Source of the DNA: Bacillus sp. 491mf
GTDB lineage: Bacteria > Bacillota > Bacilli > Bacillales > Bacillaceae_G
Assembly (NCBI RefSeq): GCF_900112415.1
Contig: NZ_FOLV01000004.1
Location: 62,001-126,000 of the forward strand
Length of the DNA: 64,000 nt
Reading direction: 5' to 3'
Shown piece by piece: positions 1 through 7,900 of the stretch (the first letter of the stretch is position 1; the number at the start of each line of letters is the position of its first letter). The position numbers and the translations under genes were made by a program. A model generated the notes under the pieces. That model searched no databases, was not told the origin of the DNA, and saw only the letters and a program-made list of their open reading frames with translations.

Positions 1-500
1 GAAAAACGATTACGAACACAGCGGAAGTAACAGGAGAGGGTATATCAATACAAACTCCGAAAACGGACGTATCAGTGGATCCAGAAAAAACAGATGACAA
101 GCCAGCGATTGATCCAATCAAAGATACAGATAAAGAGATTACGGGTACAGGAACTCCTGGAGACGAAATTATTGTCAAAGATTCAACAGGAAAAGAGATC
201 GGTAAAACAACTGTAGATAAAGATGGAAAATGGAAGTTAGATGTTCCGGAAGGAACAAAATTAACCAAAGGTGATGAAATCACCGCTGTAGCGAAGAAAC
301 CTGGAAGCGAGAAAGAAAGCGAACCAGCAAAAACAGTAGTTACAAGTGAAGAGAAAACAGTGGATCCAACAAAACCGATAGATCCGATGAAACTGTTACC
401 AAGTACAGGTGGTCAATTTTCAATAGCACCATATGCAGGTGGATTACTTCTTGTAATTGGTTTACTGTTCTTAATGAGAAGTAAAAGAAAATATAACTAA
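1..500 (+). CDS. LPXTG cell-wall-anchored surface protein, C-terminal part (5' end outside window)
   Basis: The frame is open from base 3 to the TAA at 498-500, so this is the tail of a longer gene that begins upstream. The visible part holds one bacterial Ig-like domain (core TGTGTPGDEIIVKDSTGKE through VVTSE) rich in Lys/Glu/Asp. A Pro-rich linker (DPTKPIDPMK) and a complete sortase signal follow: LPSTGG, about 20 hydrophobic residues, then the basic tail RSKRKYN. By family knowledge, sortase A would cleave between T and G and attach the protein to peptidoglycan. Ig-like repeats of this type usually act as stalks for adhesins, but the functional head is not in the window. A strong terminator follows at 565-600. 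Confidence 0.9.
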   Translation, partial: KTITNTAEVTGEGISIQTPKTDVSVDPEKTDDKPAIDPIKDTDKEITGTGTPGDEIIVKDSTGKEIGKTTVDKDGKWKLDVPEGTKLTKGDEITAVAKKPGSEKESEPAKTVVTSEEKTVDPTKPIDPMKLLPSTGGQFSIAPYAGGLLLVIGLLFLMRSKRKYN

Positions 501-564
501 GAAGTAGTTAAACTATACCCATTATACAACGGAAGGTTTCATAGAAAGACTTTAGAATTTAAGC

Positions 565-600
565 AGATGGTTTCGGTAGTGCACCGAAACCATCTTTTTT
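565..600 (+). terminator. Intrinsic terminator of the LPXTG gene
   Basis: A perfect 13-bp stem (AGATGGTTTCGGT paired with ACCGAAACCATCT) with a short loop is followed by a T run. It lies 65 bases after the stop codon. Confidence 0.85.
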
Positions 601-663
601 TAGCATCTAGGCCCAGTACCAGCATTATTGTAAACAGGGGCAAAGTAAATATTTTAAACAGTA

Positions 664-690
664 GAGTTCTGGCTTCCAGAATTCTTTTTA
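664..690 (+). terminator. Second terminator-like hairpin, directly before the group II intron
   Basis: An 8-bp stem (AGTTCTGG with CCAGAATT, one G.T pair) is followed by CTTTTT. The intron 5' end lies about 7-12 bases downstream. Some bacterial group II introns (class C) insert just after terminator hairpins, so this may be the intron's target. Confidence 0.55.
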
Positions 691-696
691 TATGGC

Positions 697-1376
697 GTGC
701 CCAGCTAAGCTGGAGAAAGTCCGGTCTAGGTAAGAACCAAGTCGCCTAGTAGCTGACAGGCAGCTAGTGGAGAAATCCTAAGGTTGAAGCCCTGTGACAA
801 AGTAACTACAAATAGAAGTGCGAGCGAATCAGCAGACCGTAACATAAAGTGAACCTTGCGGCCTCGTTAAAAGCAACCTAGTAATAGGACAAAGGGAAGT
901 CGAGCCTGGTGTATATAGGCGAAGACCATGGAAGATGTGAAGAACTTGGAAAAGCAGCATCGAAGAATCCCTCGGGGTACGGAGGACGGTATGTTGAGAA
1001 AGCAGTGTCTGGAACTGGGGAGACCCTCCTTTGCCCTTACATAAGTAAGGAAAGAGGAAACCTATAAGCAAATGCGAAAGAGTGGACTGCAAAGAGGGAG
1101 TCGGAGGAGGTCATAGTACTGAACACCATAATGACAACACAACGTTATGTAGGGAAGGACCTCTACTTTGTTCATAGGTTGGAAGGAGGTAAGGGTGAGT
1201 GAATGCTGGAAAACTAGCTAACTACACCGATGTAAAAGCTCGAGAACTTTGGAAAACTTTATATCTTTGTGCCAAAGAAAGAAGAACATCGGAAAGCCGT
1301 ATGAGGGAAAACCTCACGTACGGTTTGATGAGGGGAAGCCATCTCTAAAGAAATCTGTTTCAGTTTTCTACTCTAC
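697..1376 (+). mobile_element. Group II intron ribozyme without an intact maturase ORF
   Basis: The 5' end GTGCCCAGCTAAGCTGG is followed by long GC-richer, stop-filled sequence unlike the AT-rich surroundings. Domain V is recognisable at about 1298-1333: AGCCGTATGAGGG, GAAA-type loop region, CCTCACGTACGGTTT. Domain VI follows. GAG of the 5' arm pairs with CTC at 1371-1373, leaving A1370 bulged, and GGGAA pairs with the T-rich stretch before it. The bulged A is seven bases from the proposed 3' end TAC (1376), as expected for a branch point. The length is about 680 nt and no reverse transcriptase frame survives in domain IV, so splicing and mobility would need a protein supplied in trans. Exact ends and class are inferred. 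Confidence 0.8.
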
Positions 1377-1583
1377 GACCTTGTTACATAGTAAATATTA
1401 TTGGTATTCTCCAAACACATGAAAAAATCACAATGAAACTCATTGTCACGAGACGTACTATATTCAAAACAGTAAATAAAATATATTGATTTCATGTTGA
1501 AAAGACAAATTGAAGTGGCTTAATAAACACAATCTTGACAGGAAAAACTATCTATCCAAATACAAATTCTGTAGAGGTGATAA

Positions 1584-1733
1584 CATGAATTTTCCGATGC
1601 GTTTGCTAGTTACGTCCATTCTCATATCAATCCAATTTTAATTCAAACCAAGGAAATTAAATATAATCACAACAGTATTACTGTATCTGAAATTAAAGAG
1701 AAAGTAGGATTTAAGGTATATGTTCCAAAATAA
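1584..1733 (+). pseudogene. Stump of a coding sequence, possibly a DUF4367-type protein
   Basis: About 49 codons read as plausible protein between two stops, without a start codon in frame. The C-terminus reads SITVSEIKEKVGFKVYVPK. Such an 'xITxxEaxxkVxFxxxxP' turn is typical of DUF4367 lipoproteins, where it introduces the final domain. It is cut off on the right by the IS231-type end at 1754. The family suggestion rests on this short stretch only. Confidence 0.35.
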
Positions 1734-1753
1734 GTACCCGATAATTGGACATT

Positions 1754-1993
1754 GGGGTCCCGCCCCATCACTATCAAGCTAAGAAAACAAAATCCCCCCT
1801 AAAATGAAAAAATACGCTATTCTTTCTGTAGAATCATAAGAAAGGATGGCGTCTTTGTATGTCTATTTCTGTATCTGATGAATTGCAACTATTTGCTCAA
1901 GAAATTTAAAGCTTCTTATCCCAAAATATCTTACGAGATCTTGCTAAAGATGTTGGTTTTGTGCAACGAACCAGTAAGTACCAAGCTAAGGAA
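1754..1993 (+). mobile_element. IS231-type (IS4 family) left end and transposase N-terminus, remnant A
   Basis: The left terminus GGGGTCCCGCC...CTATCAAGCTAAG starts at 1754. It is followed by an IS231-like leader hairpin (TACGCTATTC...GGATGGCG, 1811-1857) and an ATG at 1859. The frame reads SDELQLFAQEI, a stop, then RDLAKDVGFVQRTSKYQAKE, which matches the conserved start of IS231 transposases. It ends in a stop at about 1993, and the DDE domain is missing. In intact IS231 the leader hairpin hides the ribosome binding site from read-through transcripts. This copy is dead. Confidence 0.75.
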
Positions 1994-2246
1994 TAATCAT
2001 ATGGTTTCTTTTCTTTTTAAATGGTCTCTTTGCTTTTTCGATTTGATTACGTGTTTCATAATGTTCCCCCTTGCCAAATTGCTTTTCTTAATGGTATCAT
2101 ATTTTTTCGTGAATAAAATAAAAACGGTGAAACTCTCGCCTTTCCTGATTCCTTTATATCTGATAATAAAAATAATCTAAATAAACGATAAAATCCTTTT
2201 CTTCATCAAGCAAAAGGGAAACGGTGTGACTGGTCGCAAACGGTAG
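1994..2246. other. Degenerate spacer between IS231 remnant A and the next ORF
   Basis: Short protein-like stretches (for example FISDNKNNLNK near 2150-2180) occur in shifting frames with stops. No gene, hairpin or repeat that I can name is present. Confidence 0.4.
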
Positions 2247-2447
2247 ATGTCGTGTGGAATCAATGTTTTGAAAAGAAGCGGCTATTTTATAATTGTAATC
2301 GGAAGCGTCGGTAGCTTGTTATGGAGAAGTCCTTATACAACAATTGGAATCGTGACGCTTATGATTCTATGTATGATTACAATCGTTTACAATGTAGAGA
2401 AAAAATTAAAAGAAAGGGAGAAATCAGATCCCAACAAACAATCTTAA
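2247..2447 (+). CDS. Small one- or two-span membrane protein, unknown function
   Basis: The ORF encodes 66 residues. Two adjacent hydrophobic stretches (GYFIIVIGSVGSLLW and TIGIVTLMILCMITIVYNV) are followed by a charged tail (EKKLKEREKSDPNKQS). The ribosome binding site is weak, and the upstream DNA reads like more of a decayed gene, so this could be the surviving tail of a larger membrane protein rather than a free-standing gene. It lies 44 bases upstream of the beta-helix gene on the same strand and may be co-transcribed with it. Confidence 0.4.
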   Translation: MSCGINVLKRSGYFIIVIGSVGSLLWRSPYTTIGIVTLMILCMITIVYNVEKKLKEREKSDPNKQS

Positions 2448-2491
2448 AACGATTGAGTTGAAATGGTTATATAGAAAGAGGTGAAGTATCG

Positions 2492-4996
2492 ATGATGGTG
2501 ATGACAGCTCTATTGTTATTGCTTCAAAATAGTTTGCACACAGAAAATGGGAATACCATGAAACCGATTCCGATTACCGCGGTGCATGTTGCAAATAAAT
2601 ACGAAAAATGGGACGGTGCAGAGCGAAACCGTTTCGTGCAAACAAATGGGGTATCCACAAGTAATCCTGTTACCCAAGTAGCGGCAAAAGAAACAAAAGA
2701 AACAAAAAAAACAAACGTAGCACTCGGGAATTTACAACATATGATTTACAACAATCAATCTTCTTACGGAGTAGAAGGCACGGCAGAAGCAAATACGCCT
2801 GTTCACATTGAAGTGACAGATGCAGATGGAAAACAAGTTTCTGCAGACGTTACAGCAAATAAAGAGGGACTATTTCAAACTTCGATCAACGGAAGCAGGT
2901 TGAAAAATGGGAACGTGCAAGTAAAGGCGGCGGCAGGTGAACAAGCTGCCCTCAAAACGGTAGAAAAAGATGGTACTTTCTATGAATTAAACAAAAAAGA
3001 GCAAGAAAAATGGCATATTTCAAACGATGGCACGCATCCGATTGAATCGACAAAAGGAATGAACGATGCACTCCAATTCGCAAAAGCAAATGCCCTCAAA
3101 ACATTCAAGGTTCCAGCAGGAACGTACATGGTAAAAAAAGAAAATCCTGCTTTGTGGAATGACCCTTCCGCGTGTATCAATATGGTTCCGAATATCACAT
3201 TCTGGTTAGATGAAAATGCTGTGATTCAAAAAGAAACAAACGCAAGTGAAGTATATTCAACTGTATGTGTTGGGTACGGCGCCGACAACGTCACATTAAA
3301 AGGCGGGACGTACAAAGGTGATAAAGATACGCATGACTATTCGAAAAAACAAGGACCGAGTTTTCCTGGTACGCATGAAAATGGAATCGGCATTTCTGTA
3401 TATGCGGCCAAAAACTTGACAATTGACGGCGTTAAAGCAACAAACTTCACAGGTGATGGTGCGGGTATTGGTGGGAAAGGAACGTTATTGCAAGACATCT
3501 ATCCAGATCATTTTGAATCGGGTTCTCTTGATACAAATGGAAACAAAGTGGCAGATCCCACGAAAATTAGATTGAAAGCACCGATCCCATTCACAAAGGA
3601 CATCCTTAAAACAGAACCTTATTTTGAAATGCCAAATGCAAAAAATTTGCCGTATCTCTATGATGTCTATTTTTATCAAGCAAATGGTTCCTTCTTATCT
3701 AGCTACAGTGTCAATACCAGAAAAGAAGTGGTTCAAATTCCAAAATCTGCAGCGTCCTTTAAAGCGGTGTTTAAAAAAGCAAATACGAGCGGTGTATACG
3801 GGGAGTTTTGGAGCAAGGCATTAGCAACGAATGTGACCGTAAAACATTCTGACTTTTCCTTTAATCGGCGTCAAGGCATCACAGTGGGAGGCGCGGACCA
3901 TGTAACCATCACAGACAGTGTCTTCCATGATATTAAAGGTGTTGCGCCTGAATCTGGCATTGACGTAGAGGGTGGATACGGTGAAAACGGGATGATGAAC
4001 AAAAACATCTTCATCAAAAACAACAAATTCTACAACAATAACAAATACGATGTCATTTTATATGATGGACATGATGGAGTTGTTGAAGGGAATCACTTCG
4101 GATCAAGAGGGAAAATCGGTTTAGCTGTTTCCGAACCATTCACAAATGCATATATTAAGAATAATACATTTGATGCCAATAGTATTTACGCCTATCACGA
4201 TATCACGTTTGAAGGAAACAGCATAAAGGATGGACTGATGAGCATCACAGGACCTCGCGCGGTGGTAGACGGCATGACATTTGATAAAACGATGTTCAGT
4301 CTTTCAAGTCGTGTCCCGTTTGGAATCGAAGCGAAAAACCTTACATTAAACAATATGGATTTAAATGTGTGGGTCAACCCTGTTCATGTAAGTAATGTAA
4401 CCATAAACGGAGGAAGAGTGGGCGGCCAAGCACCAGACGGAAGTACTTTTGACAACTTGAAAGTGCTCAATCACCCTGGCACTTCATTCGTACGAGGGAC
4501 CTATAACAATTGCATGTTTGAATCCAGTCCCACTGCGACTGGTGGTACACATGTCGACTATAACGGCACTTACACCTTTCAAAATTGTACATTTAAGGCA
4601 GCAAAAGGGACATTTAACGTCGGAAGCAAAGACGCAAATGTTACGATTCAAAACTCTCGATTTGATATCAATGGTGATACAACTGTACTCAATATCCCAA
4701 TGGGGAAACAAATCAATGTTGTCAATAACACGATTACCTCTGGCTTACTGCCAGGGATGAACAAAGCGGTTATCAAAGTGGGAGACTATTGGAATAAAGA
4801 CAAACCGTTCCAGGTTGGGCAAGCAAACATCACTGGCAATACCATCACAACAGGTGCAGCGGTTGAAGGCATTAGCACGATTTACGGTGGCGTCAATGCA
4901 CCAGCTTATCGCGTTCAAAACAACATCTTACACAAGGCATTTTTGAAGGTAAAGCCAAAGGATATTGTAAACGGGAATCAGGAGCATCCGAATTAA
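2492..4996 (+). CDS. YobO-like right-handed beta-helix (pectate-lyase superfamily) protein
   Basis: An 834-residue protein starts at ATG 2492 behind AGAGGTGA. The N-terminus (MMVMTALLLLLQ) is hydrophobic but lacks the basic residues of a classical signal peptide. Residues about 92-155 form a bacterial Ig-like domain (GVEGTAEANTPVHIEV...NVQVKAAAG). From about residue 176 (NDGTHPIESTKGMNDALQFA...TFKVPAGTYMV) begins a Pectate_lyase_3-type parallel beta-helix that runs to the C-terminus with many N/D/G-rich coils. The block GGTYKGDKDTHDYSKK is characteristic of Bacillus YobO and related appendage-like proteins. By family it should bind or cleave a polysaccharide, but the substrate is not predictable. 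No LPXTG motif or SLH domain is present. A terminator follows immediately. Confidence 0.8.
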   Translation: MMVMTALLLLLQNSLHTENGNTMKPIPITAVHVANKYEKWDGAERNRFVQTNGVSTSNPVTQVAAKETKETKKTNVALGNLQHMIYNNQSSYGVEGTAEANTPVHIEVTDADGKQVSADVTANKEGLFQTSINGSRLKNGNVQVKAAAGEQAALKTVEKDGTFYELNKKEQEKWHISNDGTHPIESTKGMNDALQFAKANALKTFKVPAGTYMVKKENPALWNDPSACINMVPNITFWLDENAVIQKETNASEVYSTVCVGYGADNVTLKGGTYKGDKDTHDYSKKQGPSFPGTHENGIGISVYAAKNLTIDGVKATNFTGDGAGIGGKGTLLQDIYPDHFESGSLDTNGNKVADPTKIRLKAPIPFTKDILKTEPYFEMPNAKNLPYLYDVYFYQANGSFLSSYSVNTRKEVVQIPKSAASFKAVFKKANTSGVYGEFWSKALATNVTVKHSDFSFNRRQGITVGGADHVTITDSVFHDIKGVAPESGIDVEGGYGENGMMNKNIFIKNNKFYNNNKYDVILYDGHDGVVEGNHFGSRGKIGLAVSEPFTNAYIKNNTFDANSIYAYHDITFEGNSIKDGLMSITGPRAVVDGMTFDKTMFSLSSRVPFGIEAKNLTLNNMDLNVWVNPVHVSNVTINGGRVGGQAPDGSTFDNLKVLNHPGTSFVRGTYNNCMFESSPTATGGTHVDYNGTYTFQNCTFKAAKGTFNVGSKDANVTIQNSRFDINGDTTVLNIPMGKQINVVNNTITSGLLPGMNKAVIKVGDYWNKDKPFQVGQANITGNTITTGAAVEGISTIYGGVNAPAYRVQNNILHKAFLKVKPKDIVNGNQEHPN

Positions 4997-5000
4997 TTGA

Positions 5001-5036
5001 AAACACGTGGTGCACCTACACCGCGTGTTTTTTTGT
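5001..5036 (+). terminator. Terminator of the beta-helix gene
   Basis: An AACACG...CGTGTT stem with an inner GGTG/CACC pairing is followed by seven T residues, starting four bases after the stop codon. Confidence 0.8.
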
Positions 5037-5056
5037 TTCTTCTATATATATAAGTT

Positions 5057-5200
5057 GGGGTACCGCCACATGCCCATCAACTTAAGGATTTAGGATTACC
5101 CCAAAACGAAAAAATGAGCTTTTTTGTTACAAGTTAGCACAAAATTTCGTTCTGGGGGTACTATAAAATTTTAGCTTGATGGGGATGTAGCGAGACCCCT
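5057..5200. repeat. 144-bp MITE with IS231-like ends, copy 1
   Basis: The left end GGGGTACCGCCACATGCCCA and the reverse complement of the right end (GGGGTCTCGCTACATCCCCA) align over about 30 bp, continuing as TCAACTTAAG versus TCAAGCTAAA. The core contains an inverted pair, ACCCCAAAACGAA...TTTCGTTCTGGGGGT. There is no ORF. The ends match those of IS231 remnants A and C, so it is probably mobilised in trans by such a transposase. A second copy lies at 7901-8031. Confidence 0.8.
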
Positions 5201-5366
5201 AAAAAAACGCCTTTAAAATAAGTTGTCTTTTTAGTTCAAAACATCTATAAAAATAAAAAAACAAATATAATATGCATAATTACATATATAAAAACCAATA
5301 AACTTTCTTTGTTATTCATTTATAATTATCCTTATATACAGAAAATGAAATAAATGGTGATACTAA

Positions 5367-5558
5367 ATGAAAACACAAAAAAACGACCCTGTACTAGATA
5401 GAATCCTAATAATTACGGGTGGGATTATGACAAATTTAGCTTTTTTTTCAGATCAACCACTTATGTTGAGATGGTTTCAAGGAATATGCGGATCTATCAT
5501 CTTTATAGGAAATCTATTATCCTATCTTCGTAATAAAAAAACAAGAAATATAAAATAA
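5367..5558 (+). CDS. Small membrane protein, unknown function
   Basis: The ORF encodes 63 residues. A polar start (MKTQKNDPVLDR) is followed by two short hydrophobic segments around a Gln-Pro-Leu turn and a basic tail (RNKKTRNIK). ATG 5367 has a modest GGTGA site nine bases upstream. The gene stands alone between the MITE and the next hypothetical gene, and I do not recognise its family. Confidence 0.5.
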   Translation: MKTQKNDPVLDRILIITGGIMTNLAFFSDQPLMLRWFQGICGSIIFIGNLLSYLRNKKTRNIK

Positions 5559-5658
5559 TAATATCAATATTTTTTAATTAAGGAGGTTATAAAAAGCTGA
5601 ATATTGTTAAAGTAAACCGTGTGAATATAACTTTTTATGGTAGAGATAAGGTGATTGT

Positions 5659-6051
5659 ATGAGTGATAAATTGAGACCGGCCGAACTAAGAAAGAGCCGC
5701 AAATACTATGTTTCTAGTGTTCACGAAATAGCAAGCGGCCGTTTAGAGATATTGGACAGATACATAGGCGAGGATAAACAGGTTTGGCTCAAATATAAAA
5801 TGATCGATACTGGTGAAATTTCAGAAAATCGAGAAGTCAACATTAACAGCAACATTTATAAATTTTGCAGAAAACAAATGGCACAAGCTTTCGAGGAAGA
5901 CAACCCGGAATTATTTGATCAGAATGCATCATATAAGCGTGTATTAGAGGAATTGGACAACGTTTCTAAGCAATTGACAACGCTACTATACAACCAAACG
6001 TTATTAATGCAGGAAATACAGGAATTGAAAAAAGGTAAGGTGACGATATGA
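5659..6051 (+). CDS. Hypothetical cytosolic protein with C-terminal coiled coil
   Basis: The 130-residue product has a basic start (MSDKLRPAELRKSRKYYVSS), a compact middle, and a heptad-rich tail (YKRVLEELDNVSKQLTTLLYNQTLLMQEIQELKK) likely to form a coiled coil. ATG 5659 lies behind GATAAGGTGATTGT. Its TGA overlaps the ATG of the next small membrane gene (ATGA), so the two are translationally coupled and probably act together. The small size, the coiled coil and the coupled single-span partner resemble phage or integrative-element gene pairs, but that is inference. Confidence 0.6.
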   Translation: MSDKLRPAELRKSRKYYVSSVHEIASGRLEILDRYIGEDKQVWLKYKMIDTGEISENREVNINSNIYKFCRKQMAQAFEEDNPELFDQNASYKRVLEELDNVSKQLTTLLYNQTLLMQEIQELKKGKVTI

Positions 6052-6206
6052 AAAATAAATATGTGATCATCGGCATAGCGTTTTGCGTGGCCGCAGGTTT
6101 CGTAATAACAAACATAATTGTAGATAAACACTGTCAGCAGCAGGGCGAACCAACACAAGATGGTTTACACAATTGGCATAAAACAAAAGATCATTATTGT
6201 GAATGA
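6048..6206 (+). CDS. Single-span membrane or secreted mini-protein coupled to the upstream gene
   Basis: The 52-residue product starts MKNKYVIIGIAFCVAAGFVI, a basic start plus one hydrophobic helix. The polar tail contains Cys, Gln and His residues and ends HYCE. ATG 6048 overlaps the preceding stop (TGA 6049-6051) and is preceded by AAGGTGACG. The helix could be an uncleaved anchor or a signal peptide. The function is unknown. Confidence 0.6.
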   Translation: MKNKYVIIGIAFCVAAGFVITNIIVDKHCQQQGEPTQDGLHNWHKTKDHYCE

Positions 6207-6260
6207 TTGTTATGGTACCTTATTTTTGGTGATGAGTTTTGGGACTGATTTTTAACTGTA

Positions 6261-6395
6261 TTTCATTCTAATTTAGTAGAAATAAATACAGTTCCACAAA
6301 CGGTCGTTTTCGGTACTTCTAGAGAAAAATAATTGGATACATATGTTACAGAAAAGGTTATGAAGAAATATAATTTAACTAACAAGGCGGATTAA
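6261..6395 (+). pseudogene. Unidentified coding stump with one internal stop
   Basis: One frame reads VEINTVPQTVVFGTSREK, stop (TAA), LDTYVTEKVMKKYNLTNKAD, stop. There is no start codon. The composition is protein-like and continuous across the stop, so this is most likely the end of a decayed gene. I do not recognise the family. Confidence 0.35.
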
Positions 6396-6463
6396 CACCA
6401 TACTCAGAAAACTGATATAATAATTTAGATTATTATAAAATTTCAGTAAAGGAATGATTCTAG

Positions 6464-6856
6464 TTGAAGAAATCCCAAAATCCCGAAACAATACATAAAC
6501 CAGTAGCACCATATGTACATCAAATAGAAGTAACAGGTCCCAATAAATGGCTCACATTATCAGGTCAATTAGGCATGGAAATAGATGGAATGGTTCCAGA
6601 TGATCCATTGGAGCAGTTACAATTAGCTCTAGATAATATTAGAAGAAATCTTGAGGCTGCTAATATGAACGTAGAAGATTTAACGAAGATGGTATTTTAT
6701 TTAGTAGGTGATTTTAATGCAGATAAGAGAAGAAAAATTATTGGAGATTTTCTAGGTGAACATCTTCCTTGTACTACTATGATTTATGTAGTGGCATTAG
6801 CAGCTCCTGTATTTAAAGTAGAGATAGACGCTTGTGCATGTAAAGAAATTATTTAA
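6464..6856 (+). CDS. RidA/YjgF/UK114-family protein lacking the catalytic arginine
   Basis: The 130-residue product has the usual length for the family. TTG 6464 is the most likely start, with AAAGGA nine bases upstream; no ATG is available in frame. Typical elements are present: LTLSGQLGMEIDG, the D-P-L-EQLQLALDNIRRNLEAANM helix, VFYLVGDF and PCTTMIYVVALAAP-VFKVEIDACA. In enamine/imine deaminases of this family the segment before KVEIEA carries an Arg (VARLP) that binds the substrate carboxylate. Here the corresponding position is Leu (VALAA). It is therefore unlikely to be a canonical RidA deaminase and belongs with the Arg-less Rid subgroups. It stands alone. Confidence 0.8.
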   Translation: MKKSQNPETIHKPVAPYVHQIEVTGPNKWLTLSGQLGMEIDGMVPDDPLEQLQLALDNIRRNLEAANMNVEDLTKMVFYLVGDFNADKRRKIIGDFLGEHLPCTTMIYVVALAAPVFKVEIDACACKEII

Positions 6857-6934
6857 TGTCTTTTGAAAAAAAATAATGAATTATATGATGAATCTTATTG
6901 TATTTTCGGGAGCTTTAGTCGAATAAATCAATCT

Positions 6935-6975
6935 AAAAAAGTCGAATCCTTAGCGGACGGGAATTCGACTTTTTT
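6935..6975. terminator. Bidirectional terminator after the RidA-like gene
   Basis: A perfect AAAAAAGTCGAAT / ATTCGACTTTTTT stem with a 14-base loop, flanked by A and T runs so that it can act in both directions. The left part of IS231 remnant B runs into it. Confidence 0.8.
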
Positions 6976-7155
6976 AAGTGAAAATTTGCTTGGTGCTACT
7001 CCATATAATTCTTCAGCAAATAATTGTAGTTCACTTTGAATCGAAAGATTCATAAAAAACGTCATCCTTCCTGTATATTTCTACAAAAAGAATAACGTTT
7101 TTTTGTATTTGAGAGTATTAAAATTTTTTAAGTTGAGGAACGTGTATAGTGAACC
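6973..7155 (-). mobile_element. IS231-type left end and transposase N-terminus, remnant B
   Basis: Read on the minus strand, a degenerate end (GGGTTCACTATACACGTTCC, then TCAACTTAAA) is followed by the IS231 leader hairpin (AACGTTATTC...GGATGACGTT, 7054-7105) and ATG 7053. The frame reads MNLSIQSELQLFAEELYG, the conserved IS231 transposase start, and is lost after about 27 residues. The outer end lies directly against the stop codon of the 7156-7563 gene. Confidence 0.75.
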
Positions 7156-7563
7156 CTAATTTGTCGAAATGAGTTTAATCTTTTCAAAGAATGCTTGTAA
7201 GCGTATAAATTCTTCTTCATTTCCAAGTGTTGTAAAAATTTCTTGTTCTTGATGAAAAACAGCAATCGCAGGAAACGTTTTAAAAAGCGCAAATACATGC
7301 TTCGTTTCTTTTATTTTATTAATTTGATAATAAGGTATTTGTAATGAAATAGGGAGATTTCCAAGTATTTCACTATAAAATAACAACTGTTGTTCAGTGT
7401 AAGCTAAAATACCTTTCACAGGAGTAGAATTTGCATTTGCTATTCCTACTAAACCAGATACTCCATTTTGTATTTCATAATAAGTGGTGATCATTCCTTG
7501 TATACATTCAGTTGAAGATATTTTCTCTTGAAAGTCTTTCATTGCTTGTTCTTTTAGACCCAT
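7156..7563 (-). CDS. PH-like domain protein (YokE type)
   Basis: The 135-residue product starts at ATG 7563, chosen because CGGAGTG lies eight bases before it; a GTG three codons upstream lacks such a site. An N-terminal helix (LKEQAMKDFQEKI) precedes a beta-rich domain with VKGILAYTEQQLLFYSE, ISLQIPYYQINKIKETK and a final helix EEFIRLQAFFEKIK. This is the layout of bacterial PH-like (YokE-type) domains, which usually bind lipids or proteins. No partner is evident nearby. An IS231 relic touches its 3' end. Confidence 0.65.
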   Translation of the reverse strand: MGLKEQAMKDFQEKISSTECIQGMITTYYEIQNGVSGLVGIANANSTPVKGILAYTEQQLLFYSEILGNLPISLQIPYYQINKIKETKHVFALFKTFPAIAVFHQEQEIFTTLGNEEEFIRLQAFFEKIKLISTN

Positions 7564-7794
7564 GTTTATCACTCCGTTAATTAAAATGTATAATAGATGT
7601 TTTACTAGAAAAGAGAAAATAAAAACGAGTATAATCCTTCTTTTTATTCAAATACATCCCTCATCTTATTTCCTAATAATACCAATATATAATATTATTA
7701 TAATATACAGAAAGGACTGAATACAATATCAACATTACGAAATGAAGCAAAAATCCTACTTCATGAAGAAGGAACGATCCTTTTTTACACACTT

Positions 7795-7898
7795 CATAAA
7801 AAACGTCATCCTTTCTGTATATTTTTACAAAAGAATAACGTTTTTTACACTTGAGGATAGTCATATTTCTTAAGTTGATGGGGATGTGACGTGACCCC
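7795..7898 (-). mobile_element. IS231-type left end, remnant C (end plus leader only)
   Basis: On the minus strand the end GGGGTCACGTCACATCCCCA, then TCAACTTAAG (7898 to 7869), is followed by the same leader hairpin as remnant B (7795-7843, over 90% identical by eye) and an ATG at 7797. The ATG opens a 14-codon frame that does not match transposase. This is a leader-only relic. It abuts MITE copy 2 tip to tip. Confidence 0.7.
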
Positions 7899-7900
7899 AC

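Noticed and set aside
829-1092. Minus-strand open frame of 87 codons
   Set aside because: It lies entirely inside the group II intron and reflects RNA secondary structure, not a gene.
7673-7900. Minus-strand open frame of 75 codons
   Set aside because: It overlaps the IS231 relic C leader and shows no protein-like composition.
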